A stretch of DNA of 64,000 nucleotides from Guptibacillus hwajinpoensis (GCF_020524165.1 NZ_JAIVKU010000001.1:124001-188000), one strand, 5' to 3'; shown: positions 8,739 through 16,915, numbered from the stretch's first letter. Made by a program: numbers and translations. Notes: generated by a model from the letters alone, not told the origin.

Positions 8739-9791
8739 GTGAATGTTTCAAGAGAAAATGATCATAGTATTGAAATGATATTATCCCTATTTCGATGGGT
8801 GTTTTTGATCATTGCAGGCGGATATTACTATATTATAATGCAGGGGACAAGTTTCTCCTTTTTAGTTTTACTTTTATTTGGCGTAGCATATATGACAGCT
8901 GCTGAATTTGCGCTCCATTTGGCCCCGTTGGATTCAAAGAGATATCACTACATGACAAAAGTAAGCGTCGGTTTTGATTATGTCGCTTTCCTTTGGCTAA
9001 TTGTACTAACCGGCGGCGGTGAAAGCCCTTTGTTTCCAATCGCCTATTTAATTATTTTACATGTAGCGGTTTACTGGAAATTTAGTGGTGGCATGATTGC
9101 CGCGCTTTTTCTTGGCGGAGGGTATACCGGTATTCTCCTTATTAGTGGCTACTCCTTCACCGGAGAAAGTCTCATTTCCTATCTTTTTAACTGTATGTTC
9201 TTGATTTTTATAGGGGTTTTGGGCGGAATAATCGTATCAAGAGAGCGTACGATGCGTTCAAAAAACTCGCAATTAGAAGACATTGCTCGAAAGGATTTTT
9301 TAACGGATCTTTACAATCACCGCTCTTTTCAAGAAGATTTGCGCTACTGTGCTGAACAAGAAAAACAAATTCTTATTGTTCTAGCGGATATCGACTATTT
9401 TAAATCAGTTAATGATCAATTTGGTCATCTGGTTGGAGATATGGTCCTTCGAAAAATAGGGGAAGTATTGAAAAAGCAAATTGGAACTAGGGGACGCGCC
9501 TATCGTTATGGAGGAGAGGAGCTTGCTATTTTACTTGATTCAACGAACGTAGAGGAGGCGAGAGAGTGTTTGGTGAACATTCAACTTGCCATTAGAAACA
9601 CAACTTTTACGGCAGATGGTGAGCGTTTTAACGTGACGATGAGTTTTGGAACAGCGCTATTTCCTCTTGAAGATCGTATTATTTCGAGTATGAAGCTTGC
9701 AGATGAGCGATTGTATTTAGCAAAGAGGCAGGGAAGAAATCAAATCTTCTGGTACGACCAAAATATAGAGAAAGGCTCACGGCTCTCCTAA
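8739..9791 (+). CDS. Membrane-bound diguanylate cyclase (GGDEF)
   Basis: A 350-residue protein with about six membrane helices in residues 15-167, followed by a GGDEF domain (about 184-345). The catalytic signature is G258-G-E-E-L, an active variant of GGDEF. The RxxD inhibitory site normally found five residues upstream is absent (RGRAYR here), so product inhibition by the standard I-site is not expected. Predicted reaction: two GTP to cyclic di-GMP. The GTG at 8739 has an AAAAGGG site upstream. A TATAAT at 8672-8677 is a likely -10. It could act opposite the HD-GYP enzyme encoded 5 kb upstream. Confidence 0.9.
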   Translation: MNVSRENDHSIEMILSLFRWVFLIIAGGYYYIIMQGTSFSFLVLLLFGVAYMTAAEFALHLAPLDSKRYHYMTKVSVGFDYVAFLWLIVLTGGGESPLFPIAYLIILHVAVYWKFSGGMIAALFLGGGYTGILLISGYSFTGESLISYLFNCMFLIFIGVLGGIIVSRERTMRSKNSQLEDIARKDFLTDLYNHRSFQEDLRYCAEQEKQILIVLADIDYFKSVNDQFGHLVGDMVLRKIGEVLKKQIGTRGRAYRYGGEELAILLDSTNVEEARECLVNIQLAIRNTTFTADGERFNVTMSFGTALFPLEDRIISSMKLADERLYLAKRQGRNQIFWYDQNIEKGSRLS

Positions 9792-9815
9792 CGATAGGGA
9801 GGCGTGAGCCTTTTT
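9771..9815 (+). terminator. Terminator of the diguanylate cyclase gene
   Basis: A long stem (AAAGGCTCACG / CGTGAGCCTTT, plus an inner TCCTA / TAGGGA pairing) ends in a T-run. It overlaps the last codons of the gene. Confidence 0.8.
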
Positions 9816-9829
9816 GTTAGAGGGGGTAT

Positions 9830-10630
9830 TTATTGGTGAGTTGTCTCTCTATTTAATATTGAAGTGACGATATGTTTGGGGGAATTTTCAAATAAAGAAA
9901 AATAGTTCAGCACATGTCGATCGGGAAAAAGCTCCTTCTGAATGACGGATGCAGGCTTTCCATCGTTATGCTTTTGAATGACCTGCGTTTGAATAGAAAG
10001 GAGGTAATCAAGCTTTTCTTCTAAACGCCTCCGTCCATTATGTAAAATCCCCGCGTGAGAACAAAACACGGTGTCAAAATCGTATGATAAAACTTTGTGA
10101 AGCGATTGGATGACATCTGGTATGGACTCAAATGCGAAAATGCTTTTGGGCTGACTCATCACGTAAAGGTCACCTGTAAAGAGCCAGCCCTGCTCCTTCT
10201 CGAGAAGAGCAAGGTGATCAGGGGCATGACCTGGTGTATGAAGCAAATCGAATGTATGGTTTTTTGTTTTTACCTGATGTTCGATCCCTTTCGTTTCAAA
10301 TGGTTTTCGTGAGCCCCAGAAAACACGTCGGTAAAGTGGCAGACGAGGTCTGGTACGACAAAGAGGTATGCCTTCAGGGTGAATATAAATTGGAATCGAC
10401 GGTGGCACGAGTGAAGCATTGCCTGTATGATCCTCGTGGTGATGCGTTAAAATTATTTGGGTATAGCTCTCTGTAGAAAGGAAATCAGTTATTTCTTTTC
10501 GAAGACGGCTAGGCCCACAGTCAATTAAAAGTTCATCAACAAGGTACATATAGACATTCATTCTTACGCCACCAAGTTGAAAGGTTCCTTTTATGGCTTT
10601 CATACTCTCGAATTCTGAAACGGTGAGCAC
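9830..10630 (-). CDS. MBL-fold metallo-hydrolase
   Basis: A 266-residue metallo-beta-lactamase-fold protein. The HxHxDH metal site is THHHEDHTGN, with further ligands in LHTPGHAPDH, FTGDLY and CSHAG, so a dinuclear zinc centre appears complete. It resembles general MBL hydrolases of Bacilli rather than true beta-lactamases, and no signal peptide is present. A GTG at 10630 has a GGAAGG site about 11 nt upstream; an internal ATG nine codons later (MKAIKGTF) is an alternative start. Substrate unknown. Confidence 0.8.
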   Translation of the reverse strand: MLTVSEFESMKAIKGTFQLGGVRMNVYMYLVDELLIDCGPSRLRKEITDFLSTESYTQIILTHHHEDHTGNASLVPPSIPIYIHPEGIPLCRTRPRLPLYRRVFWGSRKPFETKGIEHQVKTKNHTFDLLHTPGHAPDHLALLEKEQGWLFTGDLYVMSQPKSIFAFESIPDVIQSLHKVLSYDFDTVFCSHAGILHNGRRRLEEKLDYLLSIQTQVIQKHNDGKPASVIQKELFPDRHVLNYFSLFENSPKHIVTSILNRETTHQ

Positions 10631-10754
10631 AATCCATCACACCTTCCGCTAATCTACTTCTAGTATAGCGATTTTTAAGCGGAATAACAGCTCATCTTCT
10701 AGTGGGCGTTGAGGGAGTATTTTTGGTTTTATTGAGCAAACCACAAATACCACA

Positions 10755-10789
10755 TGAAAAAAGAGCTGCCGACTGTCGGCAGCTCTTTC
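10755..10789 (-). terminator. Terminator of ohr
   Basis: A 13-bp stem (GAGCTGCCGA / TCGGCAGCTC core) with a 3-nt loop is followed on the minus strand by TTTTTT. Confidence 0.85.
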
Positions 10790-10802
10790 CGGTACGTGAA
10801 GC

Positions 10803-11225
10803 TTACTTCGCGATGGCTACTAGCTCTACTTCCATATTTCCACGAGTTGCTCTGGAGTAAGGGCACGTTTGGTGCGCAGCTTCAACAAGCTCCTCTGCAG
10901 TCGTTTGATCAACGCCAGGGATCGTCACGTGTAATTTCGCGCTAAGCCCAAATGCGCCGTCTTCTTCTTTTCCGATCGAAACGTGGGCTTCTACGACCGT
11001 ATCCTTAATTTTCACTCGCTTCATGCGTGCAACCATATTTAGGGCACTATCGAAACAAGCAGCATAACCTGCTGCAAACAATTGTTCAGGATTTGTTGCT
11101 TCTCCCCCCTGACCACCAAGTTCTTTTGGCATACGAAGATCCATGTTGATGACACCGTCTGAAGATTCTACTTTACCCTGTCTGCCGCCGTGAGCGGATG
11201 CTTTTGCTGTGTATAACGAATTCAT
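10803..11225 (-). CDS. ohr: Organic hydroperoxide resistance peroxidase Ohr
   Basis: A 140-residue Ohr/OsmC-fold thiol peroxidase that reduces organic hydroperoxides. The reactive cysteine is C57 (GYAACFDS) and the second cysteine is C121 (HQTCPYSRAT), both in their conserved contexts. The ATG at 11225 is chosen over an upstream TTG at 11231 because GGAGGAG lies 7 nt before it. The gene diverges from ohrR. A sigma-A promoter (TTGACA-N17-TATATT) lies upstream, with a near-palindromic operator between promoter and start. Confidence 0.93.
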   Translation of the reverse strand: MNSLYTAKASAHGGRQGKVESSDGVINMDLRMPKELGGQGGEATNPEQLFAAGYAACFDSALNMVARMKRVKIKDTVVEAHVSIGKEEDGAFGLSAKLHVTIPGVDQTTAEELVEAAHQTCPYSRATRGNMEVELVAIAK

Positions 11226-11246
11226 AATCAAACTCCTCCTCGATAT

Positions 11247-11266
11247 TTAAGTTGTGCACAATTTAA
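11247..11266. promoter_or_regulatory. OhrR operator at the ohr promoter
   Basis: A 20-bp near-perfect palindrome centred on TTGTGCACAA (11252-11261), with TTAA on both flanks. It sits just downstream of the ohr -10 box, where a bound MarR-type repressor would block initiation. An identical core occurs at the ohrR start side (11367-11376). Confidence 0.75.
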
Positions 11267-11279
11267 TTTTACAAGATTA

Positions 11280-11308
11280 AATATACCGCAATGGTTTTTA
11301 TCTGTCAA
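11280..11308 (-). promoter_or_regulatory. Sigma-A promoter of ohr
   Basis: On the minus strand TTGACA (11303-11308) and TATATT (11280-11285) are separated by 17 bp. This is close to the vegetative consensus. Confidence 0.8.
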
Positions 11309-11335
11309 TGAAGAGGCTTCAAGAATGCCCTCATA

Positions 11336-11380
11336 TTGACAACACAGCCAAATCGGGATAAGTTGATTGTGCACAACTTA
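11336..11380 (+). promoter_or_regulatory. ohrR promoter and second OhrR operator
   Basis: TTGACA at 11336-11341 is followed by a weak -10 around 11357-11364. The palindrome ATTGTGCACAAC, with core TTGTGCACAA at 11367-11376, lies directly after it. The operator has the same sequence as the one at ohr but in opposite orientation, so each divergent promoter has its own copy. This suggests autorepression of ohrR. Confidence 0.7.
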
Positions 11381-11399
11381 CTGTAAAGAAGGGGTTACT

Positions 11400-11846
11400 A
11401 TGAACCATAATGAACAATTAAAACTAGAGAACCAGCTCTGTTTTTCTGTATATGCCTGCTCAAGAGAAATTACGAAAATGTACCGCCCTTATTTAGATCA
11501 GCTCGGTCTTACGTATCCACAATATCTTGTCCTACTCGTTCTATGGGAACATCATGAAACCACAGTAAAAGCGCTAGGGGCCGAGCTTTATTTAGATTCC
11601 GGCACGTTAACGCCGCTGTTGAAAAGGATGGAAGAAGCGGGTCTTGTTAAAAGAGAACGTTCAAAAGAAGATGAGCGGAAGGTAATGGTTCATTTAACAA
11701 CGAAAGGGGAAGAGTTAAGAGAAGAAGCGTCGATTATTCCTGACGCGATGGCAGCAAATAGTGGTTTATCAAAAGAAGAATTCAAGAAAGCACTAACAGG
11801 CTTTCAACAACTGCTTGATCATATCCATTCTGTAAATGAAAAATAG
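11400..11846 (+). CDS. ohrR: MarR-family peroxide-sensing repressor OhrR
   Basis: A 148-residue winged-helix repressor closely resembling B. subtilis OhrR. The peroxide-sensing cysteine is C14 in ENQLCFSVYA, matching Cys15 of the B. subtilis protein. Unlike that one-cysteine protein, a second cysteine lies six residues later (C20). The DNA-binding part contains LYLDSGTLTPLLKRME and the wing SKEDERKV. ATG 11400 follows AAGAAGGGG. The gene is divergent from ohr with paired operators between them, the standard ohr/ohrR arrangement. Oxidation of C14 by organic peroxides is expected to release the DNA. Confidence 0.92.
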   Translation: MNHNEQLKLENQLCFSVYACSREITKMYRPYLDQLGLTYPQYLVLLVLWEHHETTVKALGAELYLDSGTLTPLLKRMEEAGLVKRERSKEDERKVMVHLTTKGEELREEASIIPDAMAANSGLSKEEFKKALTGFQQLLDHIHSVNEK

Positions 11847-11866
11847 TCACTTCATTTTAGAAAGAG

Positions 11867-11914
11867 TTGACAGAGGGAATTGGGTACAAGTATAATTATC
11901 TCGAATTCAAGATA
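11867..11914 (+). promoter_or_regulatory. mhqR promoter with MhqR operator
   Basis: TTGACA (11867-11872), an 18-bp spacer and TATAAT (11891-11896) form a strong sigma-A promoter. The palindrome tATCTCGAATTCAAGATa at 11897-11914 follows at once and matches the known MhqR box of B. subtilis. This implies autorepression. Confidence 0.85.
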
Positions 11915-11937
11915 TTAGAAGGTTAAGGGTGAACGTT

Positions 11938-12378
11938 ATGAATGAAACAGATCGGGAGCTTTCGTTAAAGCTATTTATTGTGTTAGCCAGAGCTAGTCGC
12001 TCCGTAACAGATCATATTAAAACAGATATTCAACGGTACGGACTAAATCCAACAGAATTTGCCGTCCTTGAATTGCTTTATCACAAAGGAAATCAACCGC
12101 TTCAGCAAATTGGTGAAAAAATTTTACTCGCAAGTGGAAGCATTACGTATGTAGTCGATAAGCTTGAAGGAAAAGGCTATTTAAAACGTAATCCATGTCC
12201 AAATGACCGTCGTATCACACATGCTGTGATTACCGATGAAGGAAAAGAATTGATGGATCGTATTTTTCCTGAACACGAACTTCAGGTGCAATCGATTTTT
12301 GCTGGGTTAGACGAACAGGAGAAAGAAACGGCTATTACTTTACTTAAAAAACTGGGTCATTATGCGGAGGAGCTGTAG
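11938..12378 (+). CDS. mhqR: MarR-family repressor MhqR
   Basis: A 146-residue winged-helix protein very like MhqR (YkvE) of B. subtilis, which represses quinone-detoxifying genes and is released by methylhydroquinone and catechol-type electrophiles. The recognition segment ILLASGSITYVVDKLEGKGY is typical. ATG 11938 is preferred over an in-frame GTG at 11929 because AAGGGTG lies 7 nt upstream and the GTG overlaps that site. One MhqR-type box lies at its own promoter and another before the downstream quinone reductase gene. A weak hairpin with a T-run separates the two genes. Confidence 0.9.
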   Translation: MNETDRELSLKLFIVLARASRSVTDHIKTDIQRYGLNPTEFAVLELLYHKGNQPLQQIGEKILLASGSITYVVDKLEGKGYLKRNPCPNDRRITHAVITDEGKELMDRIFPEHELQVQSIFAGLDEQEKETAITLLKKLGHYAEEL

Positions 12379-12394
12379 AAGCTTCTCTTTTTTT
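12367..12394 (+). terminator. Weak terminator after mhqR
   Basis: A 7-bp stem (GAGGAGC / GCTTCTC, one G-U pair) with a 7-nt loop and T7. It overlaps the mhqR stop codon. Confidence 0.55.
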
Positions 12395-12440
12395 ATCCAT
12401 TTTTACCCTTTTTAATGTTTGAGATAAGAAGAGAAGGGTA

Positions 12441-12458
12441 TATCTCGAAGTAGAGATA
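12441..12458. promoter_or_regulatory. MhqR operator of the quinone reductase gene
   Basis: The imperfect palindrome tATCTCGAAGTAGAGATa shares its ATCTCGAA half-site with the box at mhqR. It lies 56 bp before the WrbA-like gene and overlaps a weak TATATC -10. The second copy supports direct control of that gene by MhqR. Confidence 0.8.
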
Positions 12459-12513
12459 AATGAATTAAAAGTAAATAACGAATGACATCCTCACCAAAAA
12501 AAGGAGTGGAAAA

Positions 12514-13143
12514 ATGAGTACAAAGATTTTAATTCCGTATTACAGTGCTTACGGTCATATTTATGAAATGGTTCAATCTGTAGCTGAAGGTGCAAAAGGC
12601 GCTGGAGATGTAGAAGTGAAAATTGTGAAGATACCGGAATTTGATGTCGTAAAACAGGCGATGTCAGATCAGCCACCTTACGTCGAAGCACAAGAAGCAC
12701 AGAACAATATTCCTGAAGCGACGCTTGATGATTTACGCTGGGCTGACGGGATTATTTGGGGTGTTCCAACTCGCTATGGTTCCATGCCTGCTCAAATGAA
12801 ACAATACCTTGATTCAGCGGGATCACTTTGGATGAATGGTGAATTAGAAGGGAAAGCGACGGCGGTTGTTACAAGTACCGCTTCGATTCATGGGGGACAA
12901 GAAACGACAGCACTCACAACGTTTGTTCCGCTTATGCACTTTGGTTTGATCTATGTTGGACTGCCTTACGGTGAAAATCCGGAGCAGCTCACAACAGATG
13001 GAATTGGAGGCTCTCCTTATGCTGCTTCAACTCTTGCGGGTGGCGATGGGTCCAGAACGCCAGTTGAAGCTGAACGAACGATGGCTTCCCGCCTTGGTGC
13101 ACGCGTTGCAAAGGTTGCAGGCGCCTTAAAAAACATAAGATAG
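12514..13143 (+). CDS. NAD(P)H:quinone oxidoreductase type IV (WrbA-like)
   Basis: A 209-residue flavodoxin-fold enzyme of the WrbA/NQO type IV family that reduces quinones by two electrons, avoiding semiquinones. The FMN phosphate loop is IPYYSAYGHIYEM near the N terminus. Further flavin contacts are the PTRYGSMPAQMKQ loop and TSTASIHGGQETT. ATG 12514 has a strong AAAAGGAGTG site. It is preceded by an MhqR-type box and follows mhqR, so induction by quinones is expected. B. subtilis MhqR controls different quinone-handling genes, so this would be an analogous target. Confidence 0.9.
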   Translation: MSTKILIPYYSAYGHIYEMVQSVAEGAKGAGDVEVKIVKIPEFDVVKQAMSDQPPYVEAQEAQNNIPEATLDDLRWADGIIWGVPTRYGSMPAQMKQYLDSAGSLWMNGELEGKATAVVTSTASIHGGQETTALTTFVPLMHFGLIYVGLPYGENPEQLTTDGIGGSPYAASTLAGGDGSRTPVEAERTMASRLGARVAKVAGALKNIR

Positions 13144-13146
13144 GCG

Positions 13147-13184
13147 AAAAACCAGCTTCTCACACCGAGAAGCTGGTTTTTTTG
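13147..13184. terminator. Bidirectional terminator
   Basis: A 14-bp perfect stem (AAAACCAGCTTCTC / GAGAAGCTGGTTTT) with T-runs on both strands, shared by the quinone reductase and yndJ-like genes. It reaches into the end of the latter. Confidence 0.85.
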
Positions 13185-14116
13185 ACTTGCTTTGTCTCCT
13201 GCATGGCCGTTACGCCAAGCAACCCAAAGAGTGAGAAGCCGAATGTATTGATAAACCCATGAAAAAAGACCATTAAAGGAATGCCGAGGATGACCGTTTC
13301 ATTAATATGAGCAAAGCCATAGATCATCGCGGAGCTCATTGAAAACAAAAGAGAGGCAAAAGAGATCGATAATAGCATTTGCACCGAATACTCAAGCGTT
13401 GGCACGAAGTAGACGAGGCAAAGAATTGAAAAGACGATTAACGGCGTCACAAATTCAACGACTGAAATAAACTCAAGAACGGGTAATGAATCCGATAGCG
13501 TAATGCCTGCTGCGATAAACGGTGGCCCAAATAAGACAAGAATAGCGATCAGTTTAAACCAGGCCTTCAACGCCGGCACTTTTGCAAGCAGACGTTTTCC
13601 GATAAACGCCATCGTGATGGGTGTGATAAATGCAGCATAATGAAAATGGATGGATGTAAGGAGCACAATGACGTCGCTAAAATGCAGAATTTGCATACCC
13701 GATCGATGTAAAACGAGCCAGAGACCACCGATGCTGATATACATTAACCCAAGTTGGATTAAGACATCAAAAATCGTACTTCTTTTCCACGTTTGCAAGA
13801 GACGGGTTAGACCGTAAAGGGCAATGAAAATGGTTGTGAGAAACCATGGAACGGCTAGCAAAACGGCGATCGCTCCTTGTTCAAGAAAGAAGGAAATGCC
13901 CGCTAGCACCCCTGCAAGAAGCTGCAAACGAGTAGCGTAGCGATAGAAAGCATTCTTTTTTTGCGTTACAAGGTTTAGCGTTAACGGTACGAGTACCAGG
14001 TAGGCGAACATTAATAGAATCATGACATATTGAAGCGTATCGATCGGCGTCGTGATTAATTTTGTCACAACGAACGCGATCCAAAGAAATAGACCGGCAA
14101 AACTACTTGTTTTCAT
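13160..14116 (-). CDS. YndJ-like polytopic membrane protein
   Basis: A 318-residue protein with about ten hydrophobic helices, resembling the YndJ family of Bacilli. A histidine-rich HFHYAAF motif in the middle is a notable conserved-looking element. B. subtilis YndJ is longer as I recall it, so this would be a shorter member covering the membrane part. ATG 14116 has a GAGGTG site. Function unknown. It is monocistronic and divergent from the next gene. Confidence 0.65.
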   Translation of the reverse strand: MKTSSFAGLFLWIAFVVTKLITTPIDTLQYVMILLMFAYLVLVPLTLNLVTQKKNAFYRYATRLQLLAGVLAGISFFLEQGAIAVLLAVPWFLTTIFIALYGLTRLLQTWKRSTIFDVLIQLGLMYISIGGLWLVLHRSGMQILHFSDVIVLLTSIHFHYAAFITPITMAFIGKRLLAKVPALKAWFKLIAILVLFGPPFIAAGITLSDSLPVLEFISVVEFVTPLIVFSILCLVYFVPTLEYSVQMLLSISFASLLFSMSSAMIYGFAHINETVILGIPLMVFFHGFINTFGFSLFGLLGVTAMQETKQVKKTSFSV

Positions 14117-14193
14117 TAGGATTTCACCTCTCTTTTAGTGTACGATGAAGAGAAGTGATAGAAAAGGAAATTCTGGGAAGAGAGGCGATTCAT

Positions 14194-15072
14194 ATGGAGA
14201 AAAAGACAGTATTAGGGTTTATTGGCATCGGTGTTATGGGAGAAAGTATGGTGCGAAACTTGATTAACGCAGGGTATCGTACCCTTATTTCGACAAGAAC
14301 GAAAAGGAAAGCTGAAGCGCTTATTCAAGAAGGTGCAGAATGGTACGACGAAGTGAAGGATGTGGCGGCAAACGCTGACGTTATCATCACCATGGTCGGT
14401 TACCCGAAAGATGTGGAAGAGGTCTATATTGGCGAGAATGGGCTGCTTGAACACGCACGAGCACATTCGATTTTAATTGATATGACAACCTCAAGCCCAA
14501 CGCTAGCTGAAGAAATCTACCAGCAGGCTTTATCAAAACAACTCTATTCCCTTGATGCACCGGTATCGGGAGGAGACGTTGGGGCCAAAGAAGGCAAGCT
14601 ATCGATTATGGTTGGTGGCGAATTAGAAGTCTTTGAAAAAGTTCAGCCTATTTTTGAAGTGATGGGTCAAAATATCGTGCTTCAAGGACCAGCTGGAGCA
14701 GGGCAGCATACGAAAATGTGTAACCAAATCGCCATCGCAAGCAATATGGTTGGCGTTTCAGAGGCGATCGTTTATGCCGAAAAAGCTGGATTAAATCCGA
14801 CAACGGTTCTTGAAAGTATTGAATTTGGTGCTGCTGGAAGCTGGTCGCTAAGCAATTTAGCGCCAAGGATGATTTCGAATCGCTTCGAGCCAGGATTTTA
14901 TGTGAAGCATTTTATTAAAGATATGACGATTGCCCTTGAATCCGCCAAACAAATGGGAATGCTAACGCCAGGACTTGAGCTTTCGAAGAAGTTATATGAA
15001 GATCTAGCTGAACGTGGAGAAGAAGATAGTGGCACGCAAGCGCTTGTGAAATTATTTCGCGACGCAAACTAA
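14194..15072 (+). CDS. 3-hydroxyisobutyrate dehydrogenase family oxidoreductase (YkwC-like)
   Basis: A 292-residue NAD(P)-dependent beta-hydroxyacid dehydrogenase. It has the Rossmann motif GFIGIGVMGESM at the N terminus, the substrate motif DAPVSGGDVGAKEG, and the catalytic lysine in GQHTKMCNQ. The closest B. subtilis counterpart I recall is YkwC. ATG 14194 is chosen over the upstream start at 14155 because a GGGAAGAGAGG site precedes it and the Rossmann fold begins at once. The physiological substrate is not evident. Confidence 0.85.
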   Translation: MEKKTVLGFIGIGVMGESMVRNLINAGYRTLISTRTKRKAEALIQEGAEWYDEVKDVAANADVIITMVGYPKDVEEVYIGENGLLEHARAHSILIDMTTSSPTLAEEIYQQALSKQLYSLDAPVSGGDVGAKEGKLSIMVGGELEVFEKVQPIFEVMGQNIVLQGPAGAGQHTKMCNQIAIASNMVGVSEAIVYAEKAGLNPTTVLESIEFGAAGSWSLSNLAPRMISNRFEPGFYVKHFIKDMTIALESAKQMGMLTPGLELSKKLYEDLAERGEEDSGTQALVKLFRDAN

Positions 15073-15108
15073 ACGAAGACCCGGGGCACAGGCTCCGGGT
15101 CTTCGTTA
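15072..15108 (+). terminator. Hairpin terminator after the dehydrogenase gene
   Basis: A 13-bp stem (AACGAAGACCCGG / CCGGGTCTTCGTT) followed by AATTTTAAAA. The T-run is weak but the stem is very stable. Confidence 0.65.
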
Positions 15109-15157
15109 ATTTTAAAAGGAAGTTTCCTTCTTCTATCGAATAAACTCTAAGAAACGA

Positions 15158-15466
15158 TCATTTCTCTTTTTTTGAACGTTTTTCAATTTCTTCTGATACA
15201 ACAAATGCAAGATCATCATTTCCAAATAGGGAAAGCACGCCGATTACCGTTTGATCTGGAATATGCTCTGATTCCTCTTTCGGCACAACGAGTTCGATGC
15301 TTTGTTTCAGTGCAGGGTTATGGATCTGATCAGGATAAGCTTTCTCGTAAAGGGTTTCTGGATTCAGGTCATTGTTCACGCACCATTGGGCGAATACGAG
15401 AATCATCATGTTTTCATCACGCTGATAATTTTCAATTACTTTATTTTGAATGTCATTTTGGTCCAT
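15158..15466 (-). CDS. Small conserved-type hypothetical protein
   Basis: A 102-residue acidic soluble protein with no signal peptide or membrane segment and a charged C terminus (EEIEKRSKKEK). ATG 15466 follows GGAGGT at a good distance, which supports real coding. I do not recognise a named family and see no catalytic motif. It is divergent from the neighbouring UMF1 transporter gene. Confidence 0.65.
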   Translation of the reverse strand: MDQNDIQNKVIENYQRDENMMILVFAQWCVNNDLNPETLYEKAYPDQIHNPALKQSIELVVPKEESEHIPDQTVIGVLSLFGNDDLAFVVSEEIEKRSKKEK

Positions 15467-15628
15467 AGGACGACCTCCGTTTCATCACTCTACCGTTAGT
15501 GTACTCGCAGCAAGAATGTGTGGCAAGTGTGCTCGTTGTAAAAGGTTGATGAATAATCTTCCAGTACGAGGGATGAGGCCACAAGACCTGTTATGCTGAA
15601 AGAAAACGAACTTCATGGGGGCAAAGAG

Positions 15629-16915
15629 ATGAGGAAAAAAGAGATTCGTAGTTGGATGATGTATGACTTTGCAAACTCTGCTTTCGCAACCACGATGATG
15701 GCGGCTGTTCTACCCGTTTTTTACTACGATGTCGCTGCCAACAATATTGATCGAAGTCTTGCTACTTCTTACTGGGGCTATTCACAATCCATTGCTGTTT
15801 TAATCGTCGCCATCCTTGCGCCAGTTCTTGGAGCAATAGCTGATTACTCCAATTCGAAAAAAACATTTTTGCGCTTTTTTGCTTATATGGGCATGATGGC
15901 AAGTCTGTTAATGGCGTTTGTTGGAGAGGGCGGCTATCTTTTTGCTTCGATTCTATTAATCTTTGGAACAATCGGTTTTTCGGGTAGCAATGTTTTTTAC
16001 GATGCGTTCTTGCCTGAAATTGCAAAAGGAGAAGAGATCGACCGCATTTCGGCACGGGGCTACGCATTTGGTTATATTGGTGGTGGACTCCTTCTTCTGG
16101 TAAATCTGATGATGATCCTAAATCCATCCTGGTTTTTCCTTCCCAATACGCTTGTTGCAACGCAATTATCATTCGCGAGCGTTGGCGTATGGTGGTTTGT
16201 TTTCTCTATTCCGATGTTCAAAAACGTGAAAGAAGTGGCGCATCCCCAGCCGAAAGTAAGCGGCTCTTACACAACGATCGGGTTTAAGAGGCTTAGCACG
16301 ACGTTTAAGGAGTTAAACCATTACAAGCAGCTTCTTCTATTCCTTGTCGCCTTCTGGTTATTTAACGATGGAATTTCTACCATCATTAAAATGGCTACGA
16401 TTTATGGAAGAGACATTGGAATTGATGCAAACGATTTAATTGCGGCACTCTTGATTACGCAGTTTGTCGGAATCCCATTTGCTTTTTTATTTGGCTACCT
16501 AGCGAAAAAAATTCGGCCAAAGCGAGCCCTCATGCTTGCACTTTGGATTTATGTCGGAATCGTCCTACTCGGTTATTTTATGACAACCGCCACCCATTTT
16601 TATCTGCTAGCCATACTCGTTGGTTTTGTTCAAGGAGGCGCTCAAGCGCTAAGTCGTTCGATCTTTGGAAGCATGGTTCCGGAACACAGACATGCAGAGT
16701 TTTATGGTTTCTATGGCATTTCAGCTAAATTTTCAGCGATTTTCGGCCCATTTCTCTTTGCCTTTGTGGGTCAAGTAACCGGATCAAGCCGCCTCGGTAT
16801 CGTTTCCCTCGTCGTCTTTTTCTTGGCAGGTATCTATTTACTTAGCAAAGTAAACATTGATCAAGGGAAAGAGCAGGCGAAGATTGTAATGGCGAATGAA
16901 GGGCTAGATGTGTAG
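15629..16915 (+). CDS. UMF1/Atg22-family MFS transporter (YxiO-like)
   Basis: A 428-residue major facilitator with twelve predicted helices. The N-terminal MMYDFANSAFATT motif is the hallmark of the UMF1 (vacuole effluxer Atg22-like) family; B. subtilis YxiO is a member. ATG 15629 is preferred over an upstream in-frame start at 15593 because GGGGG lies 7 nt before it and family members begin near this motif. Substrate is unproven; fungal relatives export amino acids from the vacuole. Confidence 0.85.
   Translation: MRKKEIRSWMMYDFANSAFATTMMAAVLPVFYYDVAANNIDRSLATSYWGYSQSIAVLIVAILAPVLGAIADYSNSKKTFLRFFAYMGMMASLLMAFVGEGGYLFASILLIFGTIGFSGSNVFYDAFLPEIAKGEEIDRISARGYAFGYIGGGLLLLVNLMMILNPSWFFLPNTLVATQLSFASVGVWWFVFSIPMFKNVKEVAHPQPKVSGSYTTIGFKRLSTTFKELNHYKQLLLFLVAFWLFNDGISTIIKMATIYGRDIGIDANDLIAALLITQFVGIPFAFLFGYLAKKIRPKRALMLALWIYVGIVLLGYFMTTATHFYLLAILVGFVQGGAQALSRSIFGSMVPEHRHAEFYGFYGISAKFSAIFGPFLFAFVGQVTGSSRLGIVSLVVFFLAGIYLLSKVNIDQGKEQAKIVMANEGLDV

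Noticed and set aside
13160..14116. Truncated YndJ pseudogene
   Set aside because: The protein is shorter than the B. subtilis one as I remember it, but it has a good start, a complete helix pattern and a terminator, so it reads as an intact shorter family member.
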